NCBI GenBank assembly: GCA_951394405.1
Contig: OX596340.1
Location: forward strand, 1 to 64,000
Length of the DNA stretch: 64,000 nt
Origin: Coprinellus micaceus
Taxonomy: Eukaryota; Basidiomycota; Agaricomycetes; Agaricales; Psathyrellaceae
Direction: 5' to 3'
Within the stretch, counting starts at the first letter, position 1. Every line of letters begins with the position of its first letter. Positions 1-11,555 of this stretch are shown here, one piece after another. The notes beneath the pieces were generated by a model, which was not told where the DNA came from, made no database searches, and saw nothing but the letters and a program-made list of their open reading frames with translations. A program made the position numbers and the translations under genes.

Positions 1-160
1 ACCCTAACCCTAACCCTAACCCTAACCCTAACCCTAACCCTAACCCTAACCCTAACCCTAACCCTAACCCTAACCCTAACCCTAACCCTAACCCTAACCC
101 TAACCCTAACCCTAACCCTAACCCTAACCCTAACCCTAACCCTAACCCTAACCCCCCTAA
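1..160. repeat. Telomere, CCCTAA strand
   Basis: Twenty-five uninterrupted copies of CCCTAA run from base 2 to 151, followed by one variant unit with three extra C residues (152-160). The other strand reads TTAGGG toward base 1, so this is a true left chromosome end in 5'-to-3' orientation. The C-expanded last unit marks the junction with subtelomeric DNA. Confidence 0.99.
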
Positions 161-201
161 GTTCACCGCTCCCGAACGAGCCCAGTTCGGGAGCGGTGAA
201 C
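161..201. repeat. Perfect inverted repeat at the telomere junction
   Basis: Bases 161-177 (GTTCACCGCTCCCGAAC) and 185-201 are exact reverse complements with a 7-nt spacer (178-184). The 41-bp structure starts at the first base after the telomeric repeats. Either strand could form a 17-bp stem. No other copy was noticed in the window. Confidence 0.95.
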
Positions 202-773
202 GAGCGCTACAACATGGTATACCTCCGCCGGCACAGTACACCCTCCCTCGCACGCTACAGTACTTCGCATACCCGAAAATCCCCGTTTTCACGAAACTTC
301 ACGTAGAGCATCCACGACACCACCGAGCGTTGCGTGTTAGTACTCGTTAGTGAGCTGGCAACAACGGTTACCCGTGGATACCGTACACGTGTCACCAACT
401 GCCACCGATGACACACTGTCGTGCGTCGGACAGGTGGTACTCCGTGAGAGAGATTGCACTGCATAGCAACGACGAGCGCGCCGAATGTCCTGCAAAGGCG
501 TTCGTTCGAAGCGCGTTTTTTGTACCTATTTATCGATGCATTGACCGCCTTTCAAAACGCCGTAGTCCACGCACTGTAGCCAATAGCGTACTTCCTGGGT
601 AGTTGCGACGAAATCTGCCCTGCAGCGCCCGCCGCTCGGCCGATTCTCGTGGTTGAGTATTCGTTGGATAGCCGGCGGTGACGTGTACGTGTAGATACCA
701 CCCACGCGTCATCTAGTGCCACCGATAGTCCTCTGCGGTCCATCACGTATCTGTCAAGCCATGGTAACCACCG

Positions 774-2020
774 GCACTGACCTAGAGTGTCACCGAGTCG
801 CCCGATTGAGACCGGCAGGGGGTCGTTCGGAAGCCGCCGTTTATGGCTACACGTCGATACCACGTGCGAGGCATTTGGCGCCGGCGGTGTGATGCAACGC
901 TCGATCGCACAGTGATCCACTGCGACAGGTATAGCATAACAGGGAGTTCACCGATTTCCGTGCGTGAATATTCCTCTTGTAGCCCTAGTTAACGGCTACC
1001 TGTAGATACCAGATACGTGGTGTTCGGCTAAGTGGGTGACTTTAAATTGCGATTCGCACCCCCATTTATATATAGTTCTGTAGGCTGAGACAACGAAATA
1101 TTTATGGCGAAGCGAATATGTGACTCCTCGTCACGCTTAAATATGCGTTCGAAAGCTATCATATGAGGCTACCCGGCGAGCTCACACACACGCAAATCGG
1201 TTGAGTAGTCGATGCAGAGTGGTCTTATACATCCTACCACCTGGATACACAACCTGTTATGACCGCCGAGTACCATCATAACAAGTTTCCACTCCAAGTA
1301 ACTTGCTTGGATGGTACAAGGGGTGTGTCAAGAGGCTCCTCACAGCCTGTCATGGTAGTGCAGTACTGTATCACACTGTACGGCATTGACACACATGTAT
1401 TAATTCAACGGCTATGCCGCATGTCACACGCAGCGGCTCATTTGGAAGCTGCGATTAATAGCTATAAGATGATATAGAATACGTGCCGGTACGCGTCGGG
1501 GAAGTGGCATAAATTAACGTCGCAATGTCAAATTGTAGTTTAAGTCGTTAAAACTCGCGTTGCACATCGTAGAGTTGGCCGAAAAGCACGCGGCGCCTGT
1601 CGTTCGAAAGCCCTCAACAATAGCTGCGTGGCGGTACCACATACAGACCGATGCACCTCTTCGATGCTATGCTGTATAGCCTCGCATCCTGGATACATTA
1701 AACGGGCGTAGTGCACCGACGATAGCACCGAACGGCGTTCGCAAGAATGCGTTCGAAAGCCGCTATTGTCAGCTACACGTGGATACCACATGCGACATGG
1801 TACGCCCAGCCAGTGTTCTGCAACGCTGGATCGCATATTTCCCCACTGCAATAAGCGTAGCGCACTGACGAGGTGGCCGATTCATGCACGCAGGTACTCG
1901 TTGTGTAGTGCCGAATAATGGCTACCCGGACGTACCACACACATGGTATTCGTCGCCGTGGGAGACGCACAGTTGAGCTTCGCACATCCTGTCCCCTATA
2001 GTACAATCTGCTGGACCAAT
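774..2020. repeat. Higher-order satellite repeat, copy 1
   Basis: This block matches 2600-3846 at a nearly constant offset of 1825-1829 bp. Anchors are the TGCGTGAATATTCCTC stretch (961 versus 2786) and GTCGTTAAAACT (1544 versus 3373). It therefore forms a 1.83-kb higher-order unit made of several satellite monomers. A third, more diverged copy appears to begin near 3862. Confidence 0.85.
1251..1288. repeat. TGTTATG/CATAACA palindrome
   Basis: Imperfect 38-bp inverted repeat. The left arm AACCTGTTATGA and right arm TCATAACAAGTT flank a loop of about 14 nt. It belongs to the dispersed palindrome family also found at 3076, 4771, 5810, 8126, 12840, 13151 and 13492 and in four helicase-gene introns. 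Confidence 0.85.
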
Positions 2021-2210
2021 GAAATATTCTTGGTGCAGGAACGGAGAGTTCGTTCGTAACGCATAAGTGTGCGTTCGAAAGCTGTGGTTAATGGCTACCC
2101 GACGATACCTTACATGTAGAAATCGGTAAGGTGGTCGAGGCGCAATGAGAGTGTACATGGATTCAAAGTGTGTTTGGGCCAAACTCAGGTTAAACCTGTT
2201 ATGAGGCAGT

Positions 2211-2516
2211 GTTTCTGTTGTAGCTCTGCAAGGACATCGTCGATGGGCTCGCATGCGGGCTCGTCAGAACGGCGTCGTCGATGCGCTTTCTCTGACGCAG
2301 CTTACCGCGTGTCAATCGGCGGTGTACTCTCAGAGTTACACCAGACAGATTGCCTCAGGTGGTGTTTCTGGTGTAGCTCTGCGAGGACATCGTCGATGGG
2401 CTCGCATGCGGGCTCGTCTGGACGGCGTCGTCGACGCGCTCTCTCTGGCGCAGCTCACCGCATGTCAATCGGTGCAGTCCTCGCATAGTTACAGCCATAG
2501 GAGTCTTTCAGGTGCT
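2211..2516. repeat. 153-bp tandem duplication
   Basis: Two adjacent copies, 2211-2363 and 2364-2516, are about 85-90% alike by eye and GC-rich. They sit between the two higher-order satellite copies. The period equals 51 codons, so open frames run through both copies, but no known domain is visible and coding is not claimed. Confidence 0.85.
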
Positions 2517-2599
2517 CTTACAGCCACACCACCAGACTGGGAGAAACACCAGCATGCCAGAGAGCCGGACAGCCAGACCACCTGGCCACCCAACGGCCA

Positions 2600-3846
2600 C
2601 ACTGACCTAGAGCGTCCCCGAGTTGCCCGATTGAGACCGGCAGGGCCTCGTTCGGAAGCGGCCGCCGACAGCTACACGTCGATACCACGTGCGCGACGTT
2701 AAGCGCCGGCGCTGACATGCAACGCTCGATCGCACAATCTACCACTGCGGCCAGTGTAGCATGCCTGTGAACCGTCCGATTTCCGTGCGTGAATATTCCT
2801 CTTGTAGCCCTAGTCAACGGCTACCTGTAGATACCAGATACGTGGTGTTCGGCTAAGTGGGTGACTTTAAATTGCGATTCGCACCCCCATTTATATATAG
2901 TTCTGTAGGCTGAGACAACGAAATATTTATGGCGAAGCGAATATCGAGCCTCTCGTCGCGCGTAAATGTGCGTTGGAAAGCTACGATACGAGGCTACCCG
3001 ACGAACCCACACACATGCAAATCGGTTGAGTAGTCGATGCAGATTGGTCTTGTACATCCTAGCACATAGTTACTCAACCTGTTATGACCGCCGAGTACCA
3101 TCATAACAAGTTTCCACTTGAAGTAACCTGCTTGACTGGTGGATGGTACCTGAGGTCTGTCAAGAGGCTCCTCACAACTTGTCATGGTAGTGTAGTACTG
3201 CATCACTGTATACCATTGACACACATGTAATCATTCACAGCTAGGCTGCATGTCACCTTCAGGGGCTCGTTTGGAAGCTGCGATTAATGGCTACAAGATG
3301 ATATAAAATACGGGCCTGTACGCGTCGGGTAAGCGGGATAAAATAACTTCGCAATGTCAAATGTCATGTGAAGTCGTTAAAACTGGCGTTGCACGTCGTA
3401 GAGTTGGCCGAAACGCACGCTGCACATATTGTTGAAAAGCCCTCAGCAATACCTGCGTAGCGGTACCGCACATAGAGCAATAAACGTCTTCGATGGTGTG
3501 CTGTGTAGCCTCGCATCCTGGATACATCGAATGGACGTAGTGCACTGACGATAGCACCGAACGGCGTTCGTAAGAATGCGTTCGAGAGCTGCCGTTAACG
3601 GCTACACGACGATACCACATGCGACATTGTACGCGCCGCCAGTGTTCCGCAACGTTGGATCGCATATTTCCCCACTGTAACAAGGCTAGCATTCTGACGA
3701 GGGGACAAATTCATACGCGCAGGTACTCGTTATGTAGCCCTGATCCATGGCTACGTGGACGTACCACGCACATTGCATTCGATGCGATGGGAGGCCCAGA
3801 GTCGAGCTTCGCACATGGTGTGCTATGTATTGGTACTGGGTGGAAC
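2600..3846. repeat. Higher-order satellite repeat, copy 2
   Basis: Second copy of the 1.83-kb unit that begins at 774. It includes a long, nearly identical stretch (about 2781-2945 versus 956-1130) with the same AT-rich TTTATATATAG segment. Confidence 0.85.
3076..3113. repeat. TGTTATG/CATAACA palindrome
   Basis: Same arms and the same loop as the 1251-1288 copy. It is the equivalent position in higher-order repeat copy 2. Confidence 0.85.
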
Positions 3847-4770
3847 TGTTAAATGTGTGTAGGGAAGCGCCGGCATTGACCCAGTGCACCACCGAGTTGG
3901 CCGATTGACTCCAGCAGGGGGTCGTTAGGAAGCCTTCGTTGAACGCTACACGGTGATACGACATACATTGTGTTCGGTGCGGCCGATCGATCGCAGTACT
4001 GCGTCGCATTGTGGAGCATCGGTACGCATGTTACGCGCCACAGAGTACACCGCATAACACGCGCAACGGTTCGTTCGCAAGCTGCCGCTCATAGCTACAA
4101 GTAGACATAGCACACGTACCAGTCCGCGACCACGGCGCGCTTTGAAACGACTTCGCAGAGTCACAGTGTGTTAGCTCATTAAAAACATCGTTGTACATCG
4201 CAGCGGACGCCGTACAACTCACGGCAGGTATCGTTCGAAAGCCCTAGAGCGTAGGTACCTAGTGGTACCACAGGTAACACGGTGCGAACGTTCGATACCA
4301 TCCTGTGCAGCCTCGCCTCCTGGATATGTGGACGTGCATAGAGCGCCGACGTTAGCGCCGAACGTCGCATGTCAGCATACCTTCGAACACCCTGACCCGT
4401 CGCTACACGGCGATACTACATGTGAGACGGTACGCTCCGCCGTTGCTTTGAACGGCTGGATCGCACATTTTACTACTGCAACAAGTATAGGATGCCAACA
4501 AAGTGGCCGATTCATACGCGAAAGTACACGTTATGTAGCCCTGATTCATAGCTACGTGGACGTACCACACACATGGTATTCGATTCCACAGGGGGCGCAT
4601 AGGTGAGCTTCGCACATGGTATGCAATACAGTAGTACTGGCTGGCACATTGTGTAGTGTGGTGAGGGGAAAACCCTTTATCACAACCAGGTATTGGTTCA
4701 AAAGGTACTGTTGGTGGGTACACGACTATACTACATGTGTTGCACATGTATTGCATCCAAGCAAATCCAG

Positions 4771-4808
4771 AATATGTTATGAATGCATATTGAATCCATA
4801 ACAGGTTG
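4771..4808. repeat. TGTTATG/CATAACA palindrome
   Basis: Arms AATATGTTATGA and CCATAACAGGTT around a diverged loop. The arms are conserved while the spacer is not. Confidence 0.8.
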
Positions 4809-5809
4809 ACTAGGTTTCGAGTTCGATTGTTTCTCTATAATGGTGCATGGAAGCACTGTCACTGACCTAACGCGCTGCCAAATACATTAATTGAGCCCAG
4901 CAAGCCCTCGTTCGAAAGCCGTCGTCGTTCGCTACACTATAGTACCAGATATTTTGCCCTCAATGCTTGTGGTGCGTTGCAGGACTGCAACGCACGGTGT
5001 ACCATCAGGACACATGTAGAGATGCAACGATCATGTCGTATGACACGTGCAAGAGTTCGTTTGGAAGCTACCGTCAATCTCTACAAGATGGCGTATGATA
5101 CATATTCGCACGGGTTGAGGACGCACAATAAACTGGGTTCGCAACGTCAGACAGTGTGTTAGGTCATTAAAAACAGCATTGTGCATTGTAGGGGACGCTG
5201 ACCATCACGCACAGGGCATTGTTGCGAAGCCCTTTGTTCTGGCTGTACGTATATACCTGATGTAGAGCAATGCATTGTGTCGACACAATGTTGCAAAGTC
5301 TCTCATTCTGGACCAATCGAACCGTCGTCAAGCGCCAATGAATGGGCAGAATGGGACTCGCTGGGAGTCATATGAAAGCGGCAATCTTCAGCTACACGGC
5401 GGTACCACATGCGAAACACTACACTCTGACACTGACCTGGAGTGCTGGATTGCACTGTTTTCCACTGCAACACACATAGCACACCACTGAGGTGACCGAT
5501 TGATGCACAAAGATATTCGTTGCGTAGCCCTAACTTCCAGCTACCCAAGAATTTCATTCACAAGGAATTTCACGATTTTGGAGAGGCACAGTCAAGGTTC
5601 GCATATGCCTTCCTTCATAGTCCTCTCTGGTGGAGCACAAAAGTACTCGTAGTGCAGGAACGCCAAACTGGCACGTCACACCCATGCATGCGTTCGGAAG
5701 GTGTAGACAGTCGCTACGTGACGAGCCCATACATGTACGGAACGGATAAATCGTCAAAGCACAGTGCAACGTCGCAAAATCAGCACACTGTGTTGCCTTG
5801 TGAATGTGC

Positions 5810-5846
5810 AACCTGTTATGACGCCACTTGGCACTCATAACAGGTA
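5810..5846. repeat. TGTTATG/CATAACA palindrome beside the helicase gene
   Basis: Arms AACCTGTTATGA and TCATAACAGGT. It lies 120 bp beyond the helicase stop codon, at the edge of the satellite, and so marks the telomere-side boundary of the helicase unit. Confidence 0.85.
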
Positions 5847-5965
5847 TGCCTCTCTGTATTTCACCTTATTGGTGTGTTTCATATAACTGGAGACAGTGCA
5901 GGGCAAGGGAATACTTGGTCACATTGGCATGCACAATGTTATCAACAATATCTAGGTATGTACAC

Positions 5966-8900
5966 TTAAATGCGAGAGAATTCTGACCACCATGCTAATA
6001 TTGCCATACTTGCTGTGCGGTGGACAGGAACTGGGATGCCAAGCCATGCAATGAAGTCTTCCAAGTCTGTCCACTCCTTTTCAAAATGCTTCGACATGGC
6101 CTTGCGATGTTCCTGGTGTTCCCACAATGCTGTGAGCATGGGAAGCATGAAGTCACGTTTATCGCACGTGATCTTGTTTCGCTCCATCACTGGATGAAGT
6201 GTGTTTCCACCAAACGAATGGATGTGGCAAGTGTAGCATGGTCCAGAGAATCCTGTTGGATATTCGATACCGTCCCGTATTTGCAGGAATGTTTCTTGGG
6301 AAAAGTCGAGTGGGCAATGGAAGGGACTGTGTTCTGCGAAGGTCCCAAAGACGAAACATGACCCACAGGTGGTTGGTGTGATCTGGTTGAGGATTGTGGT
6401 ATAGGTTTCGAGGCCAGACAGTTTTAATGCCCTTGCCTGTGTGTTTAGCTTCAGTGCACCTTGCGTGCTTCCGCCAAAGCTGTTTTCAAGCTTGCGTTTG
6501 AGAGTTGGTCCAGGTGGTGGGGATTCCACGTAAAGATCGACATCCAGACCAGCGTCCATGACGAGTTGGAGTTGAGATGGACGTTGAGTGATCGCAGGGT
6601 TCTCGATTAGGTCTGCACGTCACGTCAGTGTCTTGTCCAACAAGCCAATACCAGATGGGAATACTCACACAGTTCGCACATATTGCAGAGTACATAGTCA
6701 ACACCCAGCTCAATGCAGTGCTTGCAATCTCCATCCATGACGCCACTGGTACTGTAGCGTGTACAGGACACAGGCCACCGCTTGTCCTTGTGCACCATCA
6801 TTGATAGTTCTGTGGCCCCAAGCAGATGGCCAGTACTCCCACCACCTCCTATTGCTCGACCCATTGGAAACATCACACACCAAGCTTCCCGACCATCCCT
6901 TCCAGCTCGTCCTGATTGCTGGTTGTATATCACCATGTCAGGTGGTGTACCAACATGAATAGTGAGTCTGACATGTGGATAGTCATTGCCTGCACCCAGC
7001 GCACTGCTGCACACGAGCCCCGTCTGTGTCCCATCACGCCAGTCGTTCATGCGTTTTTGCCTCTCATCATCTTGGATTGGCATCTTGTTGGAATTGGCAT
7101 GGTAGAAGTCAAGGCCGAGCTTGTCTGCGATGTCTTTGCCCTTGGGCAAGCCTGTAGCGAATATCAGGTAGCGGTCGTCAGGTTGCCACTTCAACTTCTG
7201 CTGGCATTTCACAAGCACCGCATTTATCGCTGCAGCTACTGAGTTCATGTTGACATGTTGCGGGTGAGTAATGTACCGCAATTCAGGACGGTGACACGAT
7301 GAGGCAATTGTGGTTGGGTTGGAAAGAAGGAACTCCTTGGCTAACCATGTGCGAGCAGGTGGAGGTAGCGTTGCAGACATGAGAACGATTTGGCATGGGA
7401 AGACTTCACGCAATTGGTATGGGTGCTGGAGTGCCTCTTTGCGGAAGTCAACGTCGGTAAAGTAGTAGTGGGCTTCATCCAAAACAAAACGTGCGACTGG
7501 TCTCCGTGCATGCAGTGCAGTGATCGCCTTCCTCCAGGACCCATGGCGTGCGACGTCGCAGGAGACCAGGATGATGTTGGTGTTTCCGACCAATGTTGGG
7601 TGTGCTGCACCTTTGAAGTGCTCGAAAGGTATCTTGTGCTCAGTTAGGCGCCTCTTCCAGTCCTCCATTAATGAAGTCAAGGGAATCATCACTACTGTAA
7701 CCGCATCTTCCACCAGGGACGGCAACACGGCTACTGCTGTTTTTCCCACTCCAGTTGGGAGTGCAACAATAACATCGGTTTCCAATTTCATGAGCTCCTC
7801 CAAGGCTAAGCGCTGAGTTGTAGTTCGCCAGTGTGCGAATGGGCCATACAGTCTCTTCAAGGCTGCGAGGAGTGACTTTCGGCCAGGTGCACGATCTTCA
7901 AGGGGAACAGACACCATGCGTCTAACAGTGCTGGGGCCAGCCACTGCGTTCACCCTTTGGATCACCCTGTTAACGACTGCGGGTCGTGTCACAGGAATTT
8001 CCTTGGGTAATGTTGGCGTCAAAAGCCAATTCGCAGGAGATCCGCTGTGCAGGATGGGTGATGGAGTGGGGTCTGTGACAACATCTTCTATATCCATGGG
8101 CTGTGAGTCTTCTGCTACAACACCAAAGTTGTTATGGCTGCCACCTGCCACCATAACAGGTTGTGACAGTTGGCCTTGCTGTACTGCTGCATGAATATCA
8201 GTCCATGTTTCTTCTGAAATGATTGATCTAGCTTCTACCTTTAAGTTCTGCAACCTCTGTAGTTAAAGTGTTGATTTTTTCCATCATTGCGCCCTGAGCT
8301 GCAGCTGTTTCGGCACGGAATGAATGCAGGAACTTCATCATGTCGTTCAACCCAGTCAAGTCTGCTGCTACAAGACCAGCTGTGATATTCGCTGTTTGTG
8401 CGATGCCAATCGGTGCGACAATTGTGGGTTGTGAAGGCTGGGTAGGGGTGAAGTCTTGCATTCGGACATTCCAATAGGGCTGCGAAGCACCACTTGCGGG
8501 TATTCCAAGTGCTTGCTGGTACATTGCACTTGCATCCAGATACAACGTGATCATATCTTCCGATATGCCAGCCAGACTGTCCCTGTCGAGGCCATACACT
8601 CTATTTTCAGTGGCTGAAGAGTGCCCACTTTGCTGCGCATGGATCACGCTCATGACTTCTTGTTCGAGCTGCCAGTCAATGGCGCCCTTGCAGAGATGCT
8701 TCTTGAAGGCAATGTTGATGTGGCGATAAGGGTTGATTGTCATGATCCACCCAAGGATCACTGCAGTCAATGCACCCATACGTTTGCTGACCCAGCTTGC
8801 GTCAAACTCCCTCCCAAGGTCCATGAACAGCATCTCATGATACTGCATCGCAATTTCTGGCTGGTCAGGCCACACATATTTCGCTAGAAACTGAAAGAAT

Positions 8901-11507
8901 GTCAATGAACATATATTAACACAGAGTGAAGGTGACGAACCACTGCAAAGGGCCGCGCAAATGTATGGACCTGGATCAACATGTCGGTCTCGAATCCGCT
9001 CAGGCCATGGGGAGTCATTTGTTCGAGCTGTTGGTTGTTTGAGTTCTTGCTATACTGGCGTATGAGTGTGACTTGCTTTCCAATACCCATGATGTTTCGT
9101 GTGCGTGTATTGCGGTTACGCATGAGTGTTGACACCAATTCAGTCATGCGTATCGGTGCACCACTCTTCATTTCAGTACCCAACAGGAGCAAGAGTTCCA
9201 GCTCAGCCAGCTTCTGTAGCCACATACGTGCTCGGTGAACATTGATTATCCATTCTCCCGAACTGGACTTGACCATGAACTCCTTGAAGAGGGCTTCCGA
9301 CTCCAAGACGTGAGCACTAAGGTCGCCCATGTGCTGTTTGAATGGGTTGTTGGGGTCATCAAGGAAGCAATACCCTGGCTCTGTTGAAGTCAGATTGTCG
9401 CCAAGCACACCATAAATGACATGTAGCTTGAGACCCAGAAGGATGTGCTTCTCCCACAGTTCTATTGCCTTGTCCTGCAACAGCTGGAAAATGTCCTGCA
9501 AATTCTTGACTGTTACACGGCGCCCTTCAAAGAGGACCACAGTGAAGTCGCCATCCTTGCGGTTTGGGAAGATGATCTTTGGAAAGCTGAGTGTGGAGAG
9601 TGCGATTGTGGTTGCATACTTCTGGAGACCGAATAGATCACTGAAAGTTGTAGTCTGGTGACTGCTGATATATTGCTGAAGTGCAGCAAGCTCAGTTCGT
9701 TCTGTGTGGGTGGCGTCGCTCTCCAGCCTGTTGTGCAATTCCGTGAGCACAGTCAGTTGGATTGCCCGTGACAGCTTTGCAATAGTTCCCGTCACATCCT
9801 TGGGGTGAGCGAATTGACCTCCTTCTTTGATTGTGAAGAGACCCAAGAAGACAGTGGTTGGATCCAAGAACGTGCCAATGACTGTGGACGGCCACTCGCA
9901 CAGCCAAAGATTGGTGAACACACCATGCAGTGCGGAGAGACTTTGCTGCTCACGCAAGACATCTAGGCTGGAATCGAGTGCAGCTGTGGATGGGAAAGAA
10001 AATGTTTCTGAGCTCTTGCGTAGCAACGCAGCAACTAAATGCGCAGTAGGTCGAGCATACGCCTTGATTGTTTCTGTATGCTGGTGATGCAAGTGGAACG
10101 GCACATGATTCCATCTGGAGAACTATCAGAAAACATAACCAACAGCTTGAGAGGTGGACTACTTACTCGTGGTCACCATTGCTGCTGTTCAGTTTCTGGA
10201 GTGTCTGCACACTGGTTTTTTTGACAAGCTTAGAGGCGTCCTCCAGGTACGTGAGGGTCAAGTCATGGACCCAATCATACTCTTCATTTTTGGACGGAAG
10301 AGCCACAAGGGCACGAAGTTCATCTGTGTTGCGATTTTCGGTGATCTTATGCCACCCGGTTCGCATGAGCCATGGGCTGATATAGCGTGCATTTGGTGTT
10401 GATCTTGTCTTTTCCGTGACATTGTCAAAGGCTTCCTGAGCGATGTGTTTCCATATTTCTGCAGCTTCACTAACTGATGCGGCCCTGTCTTCATCCAAGC
10501 GTAATGGTGTTACCCGTAACTTAGTCCTGTTGAAACCTTTATTGAGGGTCTGGGTGTACACATCTTCTAGTGGCTTTTGAGACTTGGTTGTGTGCTTGTT
10601 CTTCCGCATATGCTTTTCCAGATAGGAGTGTGATCCACTTGTAAAGCATTCGGGACACCCATATTCCTTCGTCATCTTGACACCACCAAACTCATCGTAT
10701 AAGCCATCTTTGGCGTTATCAAGGGTGGGGTATGTGGCTTCGATACCCAGCTCATCAATTATTTTCTGGAGAGCCTTCTTGACCTTTGAGCTGGCACGAA
10801 TTGAGTGTTCTCCACTGAGATGGTCGGCAATGTTCTTCGAATGATATAGCCGCTGACACTTTACACAGCTGAAGAGTGACAGCAGCGTGTTCACTTCCAA
10901 GCCCAGCTTCTGCAGAGATGTAGATGTAACCATCTGCTTTGGAAGCGGCGTGTAGACCTTTCGCATTATTAGGTGGTCGTTCAGAAATAGGTGTGTCAAG
11001 GAATCTCACCAGCTCCTCATTGCGAATGATATCCGCCTCGGGTTCTGCTTCAAGATCAATTGGTTCAGTGTCCATGGCTGCAGGCTCCTGAGAAGGTTCT
11101 TCCAATGTCTTATGCTTGATCTCAGAGGTGTCCATGTCCTACAATGTGTTATGATGCTGGGTGGCAACCATAACAAGTTGGCTTACCTCAACCTCTGTAC
11201 CACAGGGCGATGTGGATTTTGCAGCCTGTTTGGTGGGCACAACAGGTGATTTCATTGGTGACTGGAATGTGTTATGATGCTGACTGGCAACCATAACGAG
11301 TTAGCGTACCTCGATCTCTGAATTGAAAGGGGAATTCGATTTCTCATGGCGCTTCATGGGCCCCTTGGGTGAGTTGGTTGGTGACTGCAATGTGTTATGA
11401 TGCTGACTGGCAACCATAACGAGTTAGCATACCTCAATCTCTGAATCGAAAGGGGAATTTGATTTCTCATGGCGCTTTGTGGGCCCCTTGGGTGAGTTGG
11501 TTGGTGA
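5966..11507 (-). CDS. Subtelomeric RecQ-like helicase with N-terminal zinc-finger (DUF3505-like) region
   Basis: Exons, 5' to 3': 11507-11433, 11384-11310, 11261-11187, 11138-11010, 10957-10167, 10114-8941, 8890-8239, 8111-6669, 6612-5966. They give 1,686 codons plus stop; the first exon and start codon are unresolved. The N-terminal half has two C2H2-like fingers (CVKC..HLSGEH and CPEC..HMRKNKH), as in the fungal DUF3505 region. The C-terminal half is an SF2 helicase: Walker A ALPTGVGKT (about 7739-7764), DEAH (7468-7479), SAT (near 7375), and QQSGRAGRDG (about 6892-6921) typical of RecQ. A Cys cluster (CKHC, CNMC, CGSC, CYTC) follows and may bind zinc. Subtelomeric RecQ-like genes are known in several fungi; a role in telomere maintenance or recombination is inference. 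The 8112-8238 intron is chosen because it restores the frame; it is the least certain junction. Confidence 0.85.
8126..8162. repeat. TGTTATG/CATAACA palindrome inside the helicase gene
   Basis: On the minus strand the arms are AACCTGTTATGG and CCATAACAACTT. It falls within the proposed 127-nt intron 8238-8112, near its acceptor. If so, every genic copy of this palindrome is intronic. If the region is instead exonic, the reading frame breaks here. Confidence 0.75.
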
Positions 11508-11555
11508 CTGTAACTTGTTATGATGCTGGTTGGCAACCATAACAAGTTGACTCAC
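11139..11555 (-). repeat. Tandem exon-intron array with palindromic introns
   Basis: Three 75-nt exons (11507-11433, 11384-11310, 11261-11187) alternate with four introns of exactly 48 nt (11555-11508, 11432-11385, 11309-11262, 11186-11139). The period is 123 bp. All introns are phase 0 with GTRNG(C/T) donors and CAG or TAG acceptors. Each exon encodes a 25-residue unit starting SP and ending E(I/V)E; units 1 and 2 are nearly identical. Each intron is almost wholly one hairpin with arms like AACTTGTTATG and CATAACAAGTT. Splicing is inferred from frame and sites, not shown. Confidence 0.8.

Larger units (their letters stand above)
202..5850. repeat. Subtelomeric satellite array
   Basis: No gene is supported here. 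The tract is built of diverged monomers of about 150-175 bp. Each carries a box resembling CGTTCGAAAGC, then GGCTAC, then a TACCAC..TGGTA element; examples start near 1599, 1749, 1893, 2070, 3590, 3750, 3930, 4230, 4390, 4545, 4910 and 5390. Many monomers also contain a GATCGCA..CCACTGCAACAAG segment. The short open frames across it are not conserved between copies and have no domain signal. Monomer edges are by eye. Confidence 0.85.

Noticed and set aside
1540..2254. Overlapping minus-strand frames of about 100 codons in the satellite
   Set aside because: Similar frames recur only because the DNA repeats; they break differently in each copy and show no domain.
2253..2702. Possible Ser/Arg-rich coding gene across the 153-bp duplication
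   Set aside because: Two frames are open at once and the signal follows from GC-rich duplicated DNA; no splice or homology support.
6020..8194. Several plus-strand frames of 60-113 codons
   Set aside because: All are antisense to the helicase and zinc-cluster exons.
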